Below, in pieces: positions 54,398 through 63,332 of a DNA stretch of 64,000 bases. Both the position numbers and the translations under genes were made by a program. The stretch comes from Paenibacillus chondroitinus NBRC 15376 (GTDB lineage Bacteria > Bacillota > Bacilli > Paenibacillales > NBRC-103111): NCBI RefSeq assembly GCF_004000765.1, contig NZ_BILW01000023.1, positions 1-64,000 of the forward strand, in the 5' to 3' direction. Position 1 is the stretch's first letter; each line of letters starts with the position of its first letter. The notes beneath the pieces were generated by a model, which worked only from the letters and a program-made list of their open reading frames with translations, made no database searches and was not told the DNA's origin.

Positions 54398-54530
54398 AAC
54401 GGACACCAGAGCCGTTAATGGCGCCAAAGGTAACAAAATTGCACTCAGAAGGAGTAAATAACTGCTCCTGGGTCCGTTAGAAATTATTCATGCCTTATTT
54501 TCTTGGAATAAGCGCTCCTGTGTCCGTTAG
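54398..54530. repeat. Intergenic repeat element, family 2
   Basis: GCTCCTGGGTCCGTTAG at 54464-54480 and GCTCCTGTGTCCGTTAG at 54514-54530 are direct copies 50 bases apart. A complementary unit TAACGGACACCAGAGC lies at 54398-54413. The layout (units spaced by 50 bases, one inverted) is like family 1 but the sequence is unrelated. Only this locus is in the window. Confidence 0.6.
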
Positions 54531-54551
54531 CGCAACAAAGTGCATCATCAT

Positions 54552-54602
54552 AAAAAGGGTGCCCCCAACCATATCCATGGCTGGCGGGCACCCTTTTTTT
54601 AT
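54552..54602. terminator. Bidirectional rho-independent terminator
   Basis: AAAAAGGGTGCCC pairs with GGGCACCCTTTTT around an inner GCC/GGC stem. It separates the convergent old yellow enzyme and arylamine acetyltransferase genes. Confidence 0.88.
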
Positions 54603-55360
54603 ATAACAATACCAAAATAGGCTAACAACGCTTCTTTATACGCTTCATCAGTCTCAGGGGTAAAAGTTCGCACACCCTCAGAGTTGAAAACACGAAACTC
54701 ACGATCAAAGACGGTATGCCGTCCCTCCGGCGTCCGGATTGCAACAATCGGGCATTTGGTGAAAATTGAATCGGGCGCATTTTCACACCAGAAACTCGCA
54801 AACAGATAATCTTTCGGCAGCTGCGGCTCCTCCGTGAACGAGTAAATACGGGGCCAACCCCCATGTTTCTGTTCACATAACACCCAGCCATGTTCGGAAT
54901 CTCTCTCGAGGCGGTAATACTCCTCGCCTTGCTGCTGGACAAGCCCTTCGATAAGGGCAAGCGGCCTGATGGGAACGACCCCACCCACTCCGACATCGCA
55001 CAAATATTCGGAGCCTTCGGCCTCTACCTTCAGGACGTGATGGCGCCTTTTGGGCGGGAGCTGCGTCTCATCGCGCCAAAACCTGGCAACAAGGTCAGTC
55101 ACCTTGTACCCCAGTTCGCGCAGCAGCCAACCGAATAAGGCGTTTAACTCAAAACAGTATCCGCCCCGCTGGCGCACGACAATCTTTTGAAACAGCTCCT
55201 CTGGATCCAAAGATAGCGCTTTGCGTTCCAGAATATCCAAATTCTCATAGGGAACGGAGTACAAATGTCGCTCTTGCAGAGCAGCCAACGTCTTGGCACT
55301 GCCATCAAGCGAACCTTTAAAGCCGATGCGATCTAAGTAGCTCTGAACTTGGTTATTCAA
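54599..55360 (-). CDS. Arylamine N-acetyltransferase
   Basis: 253 residues. The catalytic triad is visible: Cys69 in RGGYCFELN, His108 in HHVLKV, Asp122 in YLCDVGVGG. It transfers acetyl from acetyl-CoA to arylamines or hydrazines. The start is TTG with an AAGGACGGTG stretch upstream; no in-frame ATG is nearer. It is monocistronic, convergent with the old yellow enzyme gene. Confidence 0.9.
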   Translation of the reverse strand: MNNQVQSYLDRIGFKGSLDGSAKTLAALQERHLYSVPYENLDILERKALSLDPEELFQKIVVRQRGGYCFELNALFGWLLRELGYKVTDLVARFWRDETQLPPKRRHHVLKVEAEGSEYLCDVGVGGVVPIRPLALIEGLVQQQGEEYYRLERDSEHGWVLCEQKHGGWPRIYSFTEEPQLPKDYLFASFWCENAPDSIFTKCPIVAIRTPEGRHTVFDREFRVFNSEGVRTFTPETDEAYKEALLAYFGIVI

Positions 55361-55452
55361 TCTAAGACACCGTCCTTACGAGAATTACTTGCCAGTAAGT
55401 AAACAGTCATTTGATTGAATCATACCACGGGGCACGAGAGGATGACAAAAGA

Positions 55453-56271
55453 TCATTTTAATAGAGACATTAGTTCCTCATGGACGGCCGCATTGGAGGC
55501 AACCAAACTATCATCGCTTAGGACAAATGTTTTTCCTGCCGCATCGGTTAACAGACCACCCGCTTCCTGCAGAATAACCATTCCGGCGGCGACATCCCAA
55601 GGATATAGTCCATCATGCCAAAATCCCGTCAATCGCCCTGACGCAACCAAGCATAAATCAAGACTGGCCGCCCCCATGATGCGCACGCTCCGGGCTTTGC
55701 CTGTCATTCTTCCGATTTGTTCCACGACCACAGAATTTGGCTTCCAGTCCAAAGCGCGGAATCCCGTTGCCAGCAAAGCTTGGCTGATGTCCTGCTCCTG
55801 CCCGACCTGAAGCCTGCGGCCATTGAGAAAAGCCCCGCCCTGCTTTTGACCCGAGTAGAGCTCATTGGTTACAGGATTATAAACGACTCCGCCAATCGGA
55901 ATGCCGTCTTTCACAATTCCAACCGAGATCGCAAAATGCGCGATGTTGTGAATAAAGTTAATCGTGCCGTCAACAGGGTCGATAATCCATCCGTAGCCTG
56001 TTGGCGACTGCTTTAACGTATGGTGGGAATCCTCCCTGCCCCCATCTGTTTCCTCCGATAGGATCCAATGATCCGGATAAGCATGGTTAATCCGACTGCG
56101 CAGCAATTGCTCACTTTGCACATCAACTGCCGTCACCAGATCGGCTTGATTCTTCTTTTCCTGAATGTGCAGCGGCATCTTCATGAGTTCCATAATCAAA
56201 TCGCCCGCTTCTTTCACATAACTGATTGCATCTTGCATAATTGCATTCTCATAAGCTTGTTCCTCGTTCAT
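55453..56271 (-). CDS. Inositol-monophosphatase-family phosphatase
   Basis: 272 residues. The metal-binding motifs are intact: ILSEETDGG, DPVDGTINFIHNI and YPWDVAAGMVI. It dephosphorylates a sugar or inositol phosphate with Mg2+. It is the last gene of a run that includes a binding-protein-dependent importer (61689 to 57727), an MBL-fold protein and a DMT protein, with gaps of 14 to 34 bases. This suggests that the imported compound is a phosphate ester. The ATG follows AGGAG. Confidence 0.9.
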   Translation of the reverse strand: MNEEQAYENAIMQDAISYVKEAGDLIMELMKMPLHIQEKKNQADLVTAVDVQSEQLLRSRINHAYPDHWILSEETDGGREDSHHTLKQSPTGYGWIIDPVDGTINFIHNIAHFAISVGIVKDGIPIGGVVYNPVTNELYSGQKQGGAFLNGRRLQVGQEQDISQALLATGFRALDWKPNSVVVEQIGRMTGKARSVRIMGAASLDLCLVASGRLTGFWHDGLYPWDVAAGMVILQEAGGLLTDAAGKTFVLSDDSLVASNAAVHEELMSLLK

Positions 56272-56305
56272 ATGCGCTCCTTCTCCTAAGCTTTCTCTGT
56301 TTGAT

Positions 56306-56749
56306 TTATCTGGATGACTTAATGAAGCAAAGAATACCTGTCATAATAAGTAAAATACTTCCGAATTTCGCTAAAGTAATCGGATTTTTCGGCAAACCCA
56401 TAAGCCCGAAATGATCAATCATCGATGAGGCAACCATTTGCCCGGCAATGATCAGAATAAATACGGGAAGGGTGCCGATTTTCCCTGTGGCATAGGAAGT
56501 GCTGAACATGATGCCTACACCCAAAACACCAGCTATCACAATCCACGGAATCACATGAAGCTGCAGCGGAGCAGGAGATTTCATACGCCATAATAAAAAG
56601 GTAGCAAACACGATTTGGATGGCGGAAACACCGATAATCATTCCGTATTGTCCCTGCACTTTCCCGATGTGCGCATTCATCATTCCTTGGGTAACGCCCA
56701 ATAATCCAGCAGAAAAAGCAAGTATGAAGCTGATCTTGTTGACTAACAT
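56306..56749 (-). CDS. DMT-superfamily small membrane protein (DUF606/YdcZ)
   Basis: 147 residues, five membrane segments, with GLLGVTQGMMNAHIGK near the start and QMVASSMIDHFGLMG in the fourth segment, as in the YdcZ group. It is presumably a transporter, perhaps working as an oligomer. It lies 18 bases after the MBL-fold gene in the same operon. The ATG follows AAAAGGAG. Confidence 0.87.
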   Translation of the reverse strand: MLVNKISFILAFSAGLLGVTQGMMNAHIGKVQGQYGMIIGVSAIQIVFATFLLWRMKSPAPLQLHVIPWIVIAGVLGVGIMFSTSYATGKIGTLPVFILIIAGQMVASSMIDHFGLMGLPKNPITLAKFGSILLIMTGILCFIKSSR

Positions 56750-56767
56750 TCGCTTATCTCCTTTTAA

Positions 56768-57712
56768 TTAAAAGCCAATCTCAATGGGCAATGATCCATT
56801 AACAATCCGGCAAGTCTTCCCTCTGTCGTAACTCCCTGTCAAATAAAAAGCGGCATCCGTCTCAGAGCGGAGCTCTTCCCATTCTCCCTTCAGCACATGT
56901 GAGCGTCCGATACTGACAGGAATGATGCAGTGTTCAGGCTGAATCCATGCGAGAATGCGGGCATTAAAGCCGTCATCCATCCCATGATGGGAAACTTTCC
57001 AAATGCTGCACGTAAGATCTGTCCGCTGTGCCAGCCGTTCCCATCCCGGTTCTAATTGATCCCCTCCGAATAAAACGCTCGACTGCGACTCTCCTTCGCT
57101 GCTAAGTCGATAAACGGAGCTATCATGATTAGATAAATCAAAAAAACGCGGTAAATTCTCTTTAAACCCATTGTCCTCAGCTTCATCATCTGAGAGAGCT
57201 TTCAAGAGCATCTCGTAGGCTGGAAGTGGATCTCCTTCCCAGGGATATAATTGGGTTAAGGTGATGCCTCCCTCCGACCAAATGGTCGACTGATCGCTTG
57301 ATCCATACGCGCTGCGCCATTTAATCTCTGTCCCCTGTTCAATTAAAACCTGAATCAATTCCAGATAAGTGGCCAGCATGCGGTATACTCGATTAGTAAA
57401 ATCGTCCCTTAGCTCTTCGACCAGCTCCACCGGTGGCAGCACAAAGGGCTCATACGGCAAAACGGCTTGGACGACCGACTTGGCTCTTGCTACATCCAGA
57501 AGCCCGTTGACATGGTCTTCATGAATATGTGTAAGCAGCATCCACTCCAGCTGATCAACGTCATTGCGGTTCATCCAGGACAAGGGATGATCTTGCTCTT
57601 CGGAGAACGTACCGTCCCCTCCGTCAATTAAGCAAACACCGCCGGAAGGCAGCCTGATCAGATGAGCATCCCCCCACCCGACATTCAGGAATTGAACTTT
57701 CGTATTCAACAT
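56768..57712 (-). CDS. MBL-fold metallohydrolase (ComEC-C-terminal-like)
   Basis: 314 residues. The metal-binding motif is LLTHIHEDHVNG (HxHxDH), preceded by CLIDGGDGTFSE, and followed by LFGGDQLEPG and SHHGMDDGFN. The order resembles the ComEC C-terminal MBL domain; such enzymes often cut phosphodiester bonds. No signal peptide is seen. It follows the transporter ATPase gene by 14 bases. It may process the imported compound. The ATG follows GGGGG. Confidence 0.83.
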   Translation of the reverse strand: MLNTKVQFLNVGWGDAHLIRLPSGGVCLIDGGDGTFSEEQDHPLSWMNRNDVDQLEWMLLTHIHEDHVNGLLDVARAKSVVQAVLPYEPFVLPPVELVEELRDDFTNRVYRMLATYLELIQVLIEQGTEIKWRSAYGSSDQSTIWSEGGITLTQLYPWEGDPLPAYEMLLKALSDDEAEDNGFKENLPRFFDLSNHDSSVYRLSSEGESQSSVLFGGDQLEPGWERLAQRTDLTCSIWKVSHHGMDDGFNARILAWIQPEHCIIPVSIGRSHVLKGEWEELRSETDAAFYLTGSYDRGKTCRIVNGSLPIEIGF

Positions 57713-57726
57713 AAGAATTTCCCCCT

Positions 57727-58830
57727 TTATCGTTCGTTTGTCGTTGTATCCTTCTCAAATGGCAGCAAATGAATGTGATGCTTATCCAACGCCAGATGCA
57801 CCGTTCCCTCCAAATACCCTCGCATGCTAGGACTTGAGTCATCGACAATCCATTGCAGCGGAGCGTCATTGATCCAATAACGGATCATGCGCCCCAGGAA
57901 GCTGCTTCTCTGAATGACGCCGCTCCAAACATTGTGACCTTCCGTCGTCTTATCGACGAAGGAGATGCATTCCGGTCGGATGACAACCGTCACCCGGTCA
58001 CCTATCCGAAAGCGGTAATCGCTTCGATAAACGCGAAATACGGTGGTTCCGCATTTTACAATCAAATCCTCGCCTTCTTCAGCCGCTACTTCGCCCTCTA
58101 TAAAATTAGCCGTACCAACAAAATCGGCAACAAACTTGCTTTCCGGTTTAAAGTAAATATCCCAAGGTGTCCCCACCTGCCCGATACGCCCCTTGTTAAA
58201 CACAGCGATTCGATCCGAAATCGATAACGCTTCATCTTGATCATGCGTAACAAAGATAGCGGTAATGCCCAATCGTTGCTGCAGCTCTCTTAATTCATCT
58301 CTGACTTCAACTCTCATTTTGGCATCCAAATTGCTGAGCGGTTCATCCATTAACAGCACTTTCTGCCCCATAACGAGTGCCCTCGCAAAAGCAACGCGCT
58401 GCTGTTGTCCTCCGCTTAGCGCTCTAGGGATCCTGTCATGCAGCCCTTGAAGCCCGAACATGCTGAGCATGGCATCGACTTTGTCCTTCACTTCTTGCCT
58501 AGTCGGCCTCTGCAGCTTTAAACCGTAAGCAATATTCTCAAAGACGGTCATATGAGGGAATAAGGCATACTCCTGAAACACAAGCGGTGTATTCCGTTTA
58601 TATACAGGCAGCTCATTCATATTTTTACCTTCTATAAAAATGTTACCGGCATCCGGTTCGTGGAATCCGGCAATCAGCCGCATCAACGTCGTTTTGCCGC
58701 AACCGCTTGGCCCTAGGAGTGTTGTGAAACTGCCTGCGGGAATATCAAGAGACACTTGACTGATGGCGTCGAAGTCTCCGAACTTTTTTGAAACATTGAC
58801 GATTTGGATCATCGGTTTCTCCGTGTTCAT
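57727..58830 (-). CDS. ABC transporter ATPase, FbpC/AfuC-like
   Basis: About 367 residues with Walker A GPSGCGKTTLMRL, signature ALSGGQQQRVAFARAL, Walker B VLLMDEPLSNLD and a C-terminal TOBE-like domain (GDRVTVVIRPECISFV). It belongs to the iron/spermidine/sulfate-type importer ATPases. The start is the ATG five bases after GGAGG, just past the stop of the permease gene. It works with the fused permease upstream. Confidence 0.9.
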   Translation of the reverse strand: MNTEKPMIQIVNVSKKFGDFDAISQVSLDIPAGSFTTLLGPSGCGKTTLMRLIAGFHEPDAGNIFIEGKNMNELPVYKRNTPLVFQEYALFPHMTVFENIAYGLKLQRPTRQEVKDKVDAMLSMFGLQGLHDRIPRALSGGQQQRVAFARALVMGQKVLLMDEPLSNLDAKMRVEVRDELRELQQRLGITAIFVTHDQDEALSISDRIAVFNKGRIGQVGTPWDIYFKPESKFVADFVGTANFIEGEVAAEEGEDLIVKCGTTVFRVYRSDYRFRIGDRVTVVIRPECISFVDKTTEGHNVWSGVIQRSSFLGRMIRYWINDAPLQWIVDDSSPSMRGYLEGTVHLALDKHHIHLLPFEKDTTTNER

Positions 58831-58842
58831 GGTTTCCTCCAC

Positions 58843-60522
58843 TTATAGTTCTATCGATCTGCCCTGCTTCTTCAAGAAAAACTGTGCTGCCAACAGCACT
58901 GTGAAAGCGATGGAAATCAGCACAACCGTAAAGGCCGATGCGCTTCCCCAAGCCCCGTTCTGCACTAATCCAAGAATGGACACCGTACCTACGGAAGTTT
59001 TCGCCGAATAAATGAAAATAATAACGCTCAAACAGGTAACGGATCGCAGAAAAGACACGACAATCCCCGAGATAAACGGTCCTTTCAACAAAGGAAGCAC
59101 AATTTTCCTGAAGGTAGCGAAACTGCTTGCGCCGAGATTAAGTGAAGCTTCTTCCAGCGCTCCGCTGATCTGCTGAAGACCCGCCAGACTGGCGCTATAG
59201 CAGGTCGGTAAATTCCAGAACATGAGGGCAAGAACCATAATGAGAGACGTTCCCGAAATCATCAGCGGTTTCTCATTAAAGGCCATTGCAAAACCAAGCC
59301 CTAAGAATACGCCCGGCACAGCTCCCGGCAATATCGTCAAGAAATCAAGCAGTCGGTTGATGCCAATACGCTTCCTTTGCACAATATAAGCTAATGGCAG
59401 GGCAAAGAATCCGGCCGCTAACGATGCAAACAAAGCAAATTTCAAGCTGTTGAAAATTTCTCGTCCTTTGGCCTCCACATAAAGGAGATTTTGCAGCGTG
59501 AAGGACCAGTCAAATCCCCAAGTCTTGGTGAAAGCTCCATAAAACAGAACCCCATAGACCGAAAGAACGATGACCGTGACGAGCATGCAGAAAGCGAATA
59601 GCCCCCATTTCACCGCAAAAGGCAGTGGAAAATGTTCCAGTGAAGATTCTTTACCTGTCACGGTGATGTAGGAACGTTTTCCTACCCATGCCCTGTTCCA
59701 AATAAAGAGACCAACTGCGGGAACCAGCAGCGCGGTTGAGAGCACAGCAGCCGAATTTAAATCGAACATCCCCGACATTTGCATATAAGCCTCTGTTGGA
59801 AGAACCGTAAAGTTCCCGGCTATGATCATGGGATTCCCAAAGTCAGCCAGAACATTCATGGCTGTAATTAAGGCTCCGCCTGCAATACCCGGCCTGCACA
59901 GAGGAAGAAAAACTTGTTTGAAAACTTGCCAATGAGAGGCTCCAAGATTATATGCGGCATACTCCAAATTGGTGGAAGTAGACTTGAGCACACCGTGAAT
60001 AACCGCATAAGCATATGGAAAAAAAGTCATCGTTTGAACTAGCCAAAGCCCATGCCAGCCGTAGATATCTATATTAACGTGCAGCACATATTTTGAAATA
60101 ATTCCCTGCCTGCCGAAGAGCAGGATGTAGGATAAAGCAACAATGAATGGAGGTGAAACAATCGGCAAAATCGTTATAAATTTAAAGAGTCCTTTGAAAG
60201 GAACTTTCAGCCTTGTGATCGTGTAGGCAAAAATAAACGCAATGACCGTACATGAAACGGTTGAGATAGCTGTCATGAATAAACTGTTTAGAGCTGCATG
60301 ATACCATCTGGAGAACGTAAAAAGTTTAAAATAATCCTCCGGGCGAGTGAAGCTTAGCACCTTCAGAATGGGCCAAATGACAAAAAAACATGTGATCAGA
60401 ATGATCGCTGCCACCCCCAACGCTAGGGCAGGTTCATTCCGCAACCTCTTTATTTCCGACCAGGTATCTTTGACAGTAGATGAAATCAAATCTTTCCACA
60501 CCTTTCGGTTATAAGCATGCAC
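58843..60522 (-). CDS. Double-domain ABC permease, FbpB/AfuB-like
   Basis: 559 residues, twelve membrane segments in two BPD_transp_1 halves, each with an EAA-type loop (LEYAAYNLGASHWQVFKQVFLPLC; LEEASLNLGASSFATFRKIVLPLL). The start is uncertain: the GTG at 60522 lies inside the stem of a strong hairpin with its ribosome binding site almost touching it, and another GTG follows seven codons later. It pairs with the binding protein encoded upstream. Confidence 0.88.
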   Translation of the reverse strand: MHAYNRKVWKDLISSTVKDTWSEIKRLRNEPALALGVAAIILITCFFVIWPILKVLSFTRPEDYFKLFTFSRWYHAALNSLFMTAISTVSCTVIAFIFAYTITRLKVPFKGLFKFITILPIVSPPFIVALSYILLFGRQGIISKYVLHVNIDIYGWHGLWLVQTMTFFPYAYAVIHGVLKSTSTNLEYAAYNLGASHWQVFKQVFLPLCRPGIAGGALITAMNVLADFGNPMIIAGNFTVLPTEAYMQMSGMFDLNSAAVLSTALLVPAVGLFIWNRAWVGKRSYITVTGKESSLEHFPLPFAVKWGLFAFCMLVTVIVLSVYGVLFYGAFTKTWGFDWSFTLQNLLYVEAKGREIFNSLKFALFASLAAGFFALPLAYIVQRKRIGINRLLDFLTILPGAVPGVFLGLGFAMAFNEKPLMISGTSLIMVLALMFWNLPTCYSASLAGLQQISGALEEASLNLGASSFATFRKIVLPLLKGPFISGIVVSFLRSVTCLSVIIFIYSAKTSVGTVSILGLVQNGAWGSASAFTVVLISIAFTVLLAAQFFLKKQGRSIEL

Positions 60523-60554
60523 CTCCTCCCGCCGATTGGCCGCAGGAGGAGGTG
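60520..60554 (-). promoter_or_regulatory. Hairpin covering the permease start
   Basis: CACCTCCTCC (60520-60529) and GGAGGAGGTG (60545-60554) are perfect 10-base arms. On the transcript the 3' arm holds the ribosome binding site and the GTG start of the permease. There is no T run, so it is not a terminator. It probably lowers permease translation relative to the binding protein. Confidence 0.7.
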
Positions 60555-60576
60555 TACAAGCTTTTCCTTTACAACA

Positions 60577-61689
60577 TTATTTGCCTGTCATTTCAGTAAA
60601 TTTCTTCACAACATCTGCTTTCATCTGAGCAGCTTTATCTCTGTCATAGTTGACCAATTTGACATCCTCAATCTTGATCATACCGTCTGGTGGCGCTACA
60701 TCTTTTCTTACAGAATAACGATTAGACATCTTCGTATTCATTTCCCCAACCGGTTTGGTTAACAACCAGTCCACGAATTTCTTCGCATTCTCTGTATTCG
60801 CTCCACCCTTAACTACACCAACACCGCCGATTTCAAAAGCCGTTTGCTCAGGAACGATAACTTTAATCGGGTAACCCTTTTGAGCTGATTTAACGATATC
60901 ATGCGCCCATGACATACCAGCTACAAACTCGCCAGTCGCAGTAAGCGTAATCCCGTCCCCTGCTGCTGGTGTATAATGATGAACATTTGCATTTAGCTTT
61001 TTCAAATAGTCCCAGCCTTTTTCTTCTCCCAAACGGAACAACTGGTCAGCCACGAAGATATAACCGCCGCCCGCTGTCGCCGGATTGGACGTAAGGAATA
61101 GGCCTTTATAGTTAGGATCGAGCAGATCGTCCCATGTCGCCGGCTCTTTCACACCTTTTGGCGCAAGCTCTTTTTGGAATCTGTCTTTGTTCAGAACGAT
61201 ACCGAGAACGCCCATGTACCAACCTTGCCAGTAGCCCTTCGGATCGTTAAAACGAGCTTCGATATCCTTAGCATTAGGAGATGTGTACTTCTCAAGCAAA
61301 CCCTGCTGAGCAAGCGGCTCGTAGAATTCGACCGAACCTCCTACAAAGATATCTGCTTTAGGCGCAGCCTTTTCAGCTTGAATGCGCGTACTCGCTTCAC
61401 CAGCACCGCTTAAACGCAAGTATTCAATCTCAATGCCCGTATCTTCTTTGAACTTCTTTTGAATTTGTACGATATCATCTTCATTTAATGCTGCGTAGAC
61501 AACCAGTTTCTTCGACTCCGGTGCTTTCGTCTCTTTCGCTGGCTCACTGCTCGCCGTGCTGGCTGGCGTTGATGTTGGTGAACTGGCTGTCTTGCTGCCA
61601 CCAGCTCCACACCCTGATAAAACAGTGGTTAGCATGAAAGAAGCTGCTAATAACAAACTTACAGTACGTGCTTTCGGTTTCAGAAACAT
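60577..61689 (-). CDS. ABC transporter substrate-binding lipoprotein, FbpA/AfuA family
   Basis: About 370 residues. Lipobox TVLSGC near residue 26, Ser/Thr linker, then an iron-type SBP fold: LVVYAALNEDDIVQIQKKFKEDTGIEIEYLRLSGAGEASTRIQAEK, ADIFVGGSVEFYEPLAQQGLLEKY, YMGVLGIVLNKDRF. Members of this family bind ferric ion, 2-aminoethylphosphonate or sugar phosphates. The phosphatase in the operon and the absence of a Fur box favour a phosphorylated ligand. The start ATG is six bases after AGGAGG. Confidence 0.88.
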   Translation of the reverse strand: MFLKPKARTVSLLLAASFMLTTVLSGCGAGGSKTASSPTSTPASTASSEPAKETKAPESKKLVVYAALNEDDIVQIQKKFKEDTGIEIEYLRLSGAGEASTRIQAEKAAPKADIFVGGSVEFYEPLAQQGLLEKYTSPNAKDIEARFNDPKGYWQGWYMGVLGIVLNKDRFQKELAPKGVKEPATWDDLLDPNYKGLFLTSNPATAGGGYIFVADQLFRLGEEKGWDYLKKLNANVHHYTPAAGDGITLTATGEFVAGMSWAHDIVKSAQKGYPIKVIVPEQTAFEIGGVGVVKGGANTENAKKFVDWLLTKPVGEMNTKMSNRYSVRKDVAPPDGMIKIEDVKLVNYDRDKAAQMKADVVKKFTEMTGK

Positions 61690-61755
61690 TTCCATCCTCC
61701 TAGATGTGTTCTCTTTCGTATATTTGGTTTGAATCGACTTACTCCTGCAATAACC

Positions 61756-63090
61756 CTATTGCGCAGTTACCGTAGCTGTAACCTTGGCTTGTCCATTACT
61801 TGTCAGTGCATCTGTCCAAGATTTGGTAGTTCCTGGCGCTACAATCGCTGATACATATCCCATATCGTCATCACCGGAAGTTCCGTCTGAATCATAGACA
61901 TGGATTTCAACATTGGTATTTGATGGTTTCGCAACATAGACGGTGTTGTAGTTTTCTGAGAAGTTAGCTCCGAATTCAGCGTCGTTAGCACCAAAAGCTA
62001 TATTGTACACTTGATTTTTAGGTGCATCATTTTTCTTCCAGAACCTGGCATCCGTCTGTCCTTGGCCGTTGACATAAGCTTTAATGTAGATATCGCTTTT
62101 ACCGCCGAACGGATCGCGATCTTCAAGACTTTGCGTATTCTGGAGAACTATTTTATGAGAGTAGTAAGGATTAAACACATAGGTATGCGAGAAATTACCG
62201 AGACCATTCAGGTGCACATCGACTTGATGAGCCGGATCAGACCAGTTCATCCCCTGTAATGCTGGGCCATCATCGCTATCGTCCCATCCCCATGGGGCAT
62301 TCGCTGAATTAGCCGTATTGTTATCTCCTGCAAAGGTCCCCCAAGAAGCGAAAATGTTAGGGTCATTCCGGCGGCTCCAAAGATCTCCCCACTCGATTAA
62401 GGCATAGCCGTAATGGTTCGTATAGCTGCCTGATGTATTCGTCGGAAACTGCGCTACACCCGTGTAATCGTAGACAATACCATCTCCGCCTGGTGCGCTT
62501 GATCCGTCGTAAGCTTTGACGCCATGCCCACCGCTAGGACTCTGTCCATTCGCCTGACAAAACACCATGGGATGACTTCCGTTGAAGAGAACGCCACCGT
62601 CAACGTTATCAGAACCAGAGGTAATGTTAGGATCATTCGTGTAATCGTACCATTGATTATGTGCCATGGTTTCCATCAGCTGGAACGAACCATAATTGGA
62701 TCCATCCTTCTTGATGACTAGGAATAGGCCTTCAAGGTCATTTTCGTGGGCATCAAGCGGTCTAGTGTAAGCATCATCTCTTGCATGGAACAAGTCGTAT
62801 TCGATAAAGTAATGCGTTGTCGTTTCGGACACTTTATAGTAGACATACGCATTCTCATTGTAATTGGAGAGATTATCCCAGTTATTCCGAGCCAAATAAT
62901 CGCCGTCATAGTTGAAATTGGTAATAAAATCTGCCCTTACATCAAGATCAGCATTCACATCCTGGTAAATCTGAGGTGCCCAGTAGGCAGCCAGCTCTGA
63001 GTAACTTGCAGCATGAGTGGTGCTCGCACTAGTGAAGAAAGGAACCGCCAAAGTTAAAATCGACATTAGACCTAACATTTTTTTCCTCAT
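61756..63090 (-). CDS. Secreted protein of unknown function (Vps62-like layout)
   Basis: 444 residues. A signal peptide (residues 1-27, ending TTHAA) is followed by a domain of about 280 residues rich in Asp, Asn and Tyr, with YWAPQIYQDVN, HYFIEYDLFHARDD and HENDLEGLFLVIKKDGS. The H-x-N-D-x-E pattern recalls Vps62-like or NPP1-like beta-sandwich proteins, but I am not certain. The C-terminal 110 residues look like a separate beta domain (DSDGTSGDDDMGYVSAIVAPGTTKSW). It is the first gene of the transporter operon, 67 bases upstream of the binding protein, so it may release the imported compound. The ATG follows GGAGGGG. Confidence 0.6.
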   Translation of the reverse strand: MRKKMLGLMSILTLAVPFFTSASTTHAASYSELAAYWAPQIYQDVNADLDVRADFITNFNYDGDYLARNNWDNLSNYNENAYVYYKVSETTTHYFIEYDLFHARDDAYTRPLDAHENDLEGLFLVIKKDGSNYGSFQLMETMAHNQWYDYTNDPNITSGSDNVDGGVLFNGSHPMVFCQANGQSPSGGHGVKAYDGSSAPGGDGIVYDYTGVAQFPTNTSGSYTNHYGYALIEWGDLWSRRNDPNIFASWGTFAGDNNTANSANAPWGWDDSDDGPALQGMNWSDPAHQVDVHLNGLGNFSHTYVFNPYYSHKIVLQNTQSLEDRDPFGGKSDIYIKAYVNGQGQTDARFWKKNDAPKNQVYNIAFGANDAEFGANFSENYNTVYVAKPSNTNVEIHVYDSDGTSGDDDMGYVSAIVAPGTTKSWTDALTSNGQAKVTATVTAQ

Positions 63091-63184
63091 TTAAAATGCC
63101 CCTCCGTGAAATCAAATTATTTTCATTCAACATCCTGTCACCCTATGATTAGCAAGTCCTCCTTCCTTCCCCGATGCGTATCAT

Positions 63185-63195
63185 GCTGTCTGACA
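63185..63195. promoter_or_regulatory. GntR operator 1 (secreted protein and transporter operon)
   Basis: GCTGTCTGACA, containing the nine-base palindrome TGTC-T-GACA. It is exactly complementary to the site at 63333-63343. It lies directly downstream of the -10 box of the minus-strand promoter. Confidence 0.7.
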
Positions 63196-63201
63196 TCTAA
63201 A

Positions 63202-63231
63202 ATTATAGGTAAGATATCTCGTTTGTGTCAA
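63202..63231 (-). promoter_or_regulatory. Sigma-A promoter of the secreted protein and transporter operon
   Basis: On the minus strand TTGACA (63226-63231) and TATAAT (63202-63207) are perfect consensus boxes with 18 bases between. The leader from here to the start at 63090 is about 100 bases. Confidence 0.85.
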
Positions 63232-63315
63232 TCAATCCAATGTTAAGTAATTGTGTAGATAAATGGCTTGATTTTGCTAATAATATGGCTTAACTAGTCT
63301 TTCAAATTTCAAAAA

Positions 63316-63326
63316 ATGTGATACAC
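63316..63326 (+). promoter_or_regulatory. Possible promoter of the GntR gene
   Basis: TGTGATACACT has an extended -10-like form; a TTTCAA stands 16 bases before TACACT. Operator 2 begins about seven bases downstream, over the expected start point. Confidence 0.5.
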
Positions 63327-63332
63327 TATTGT

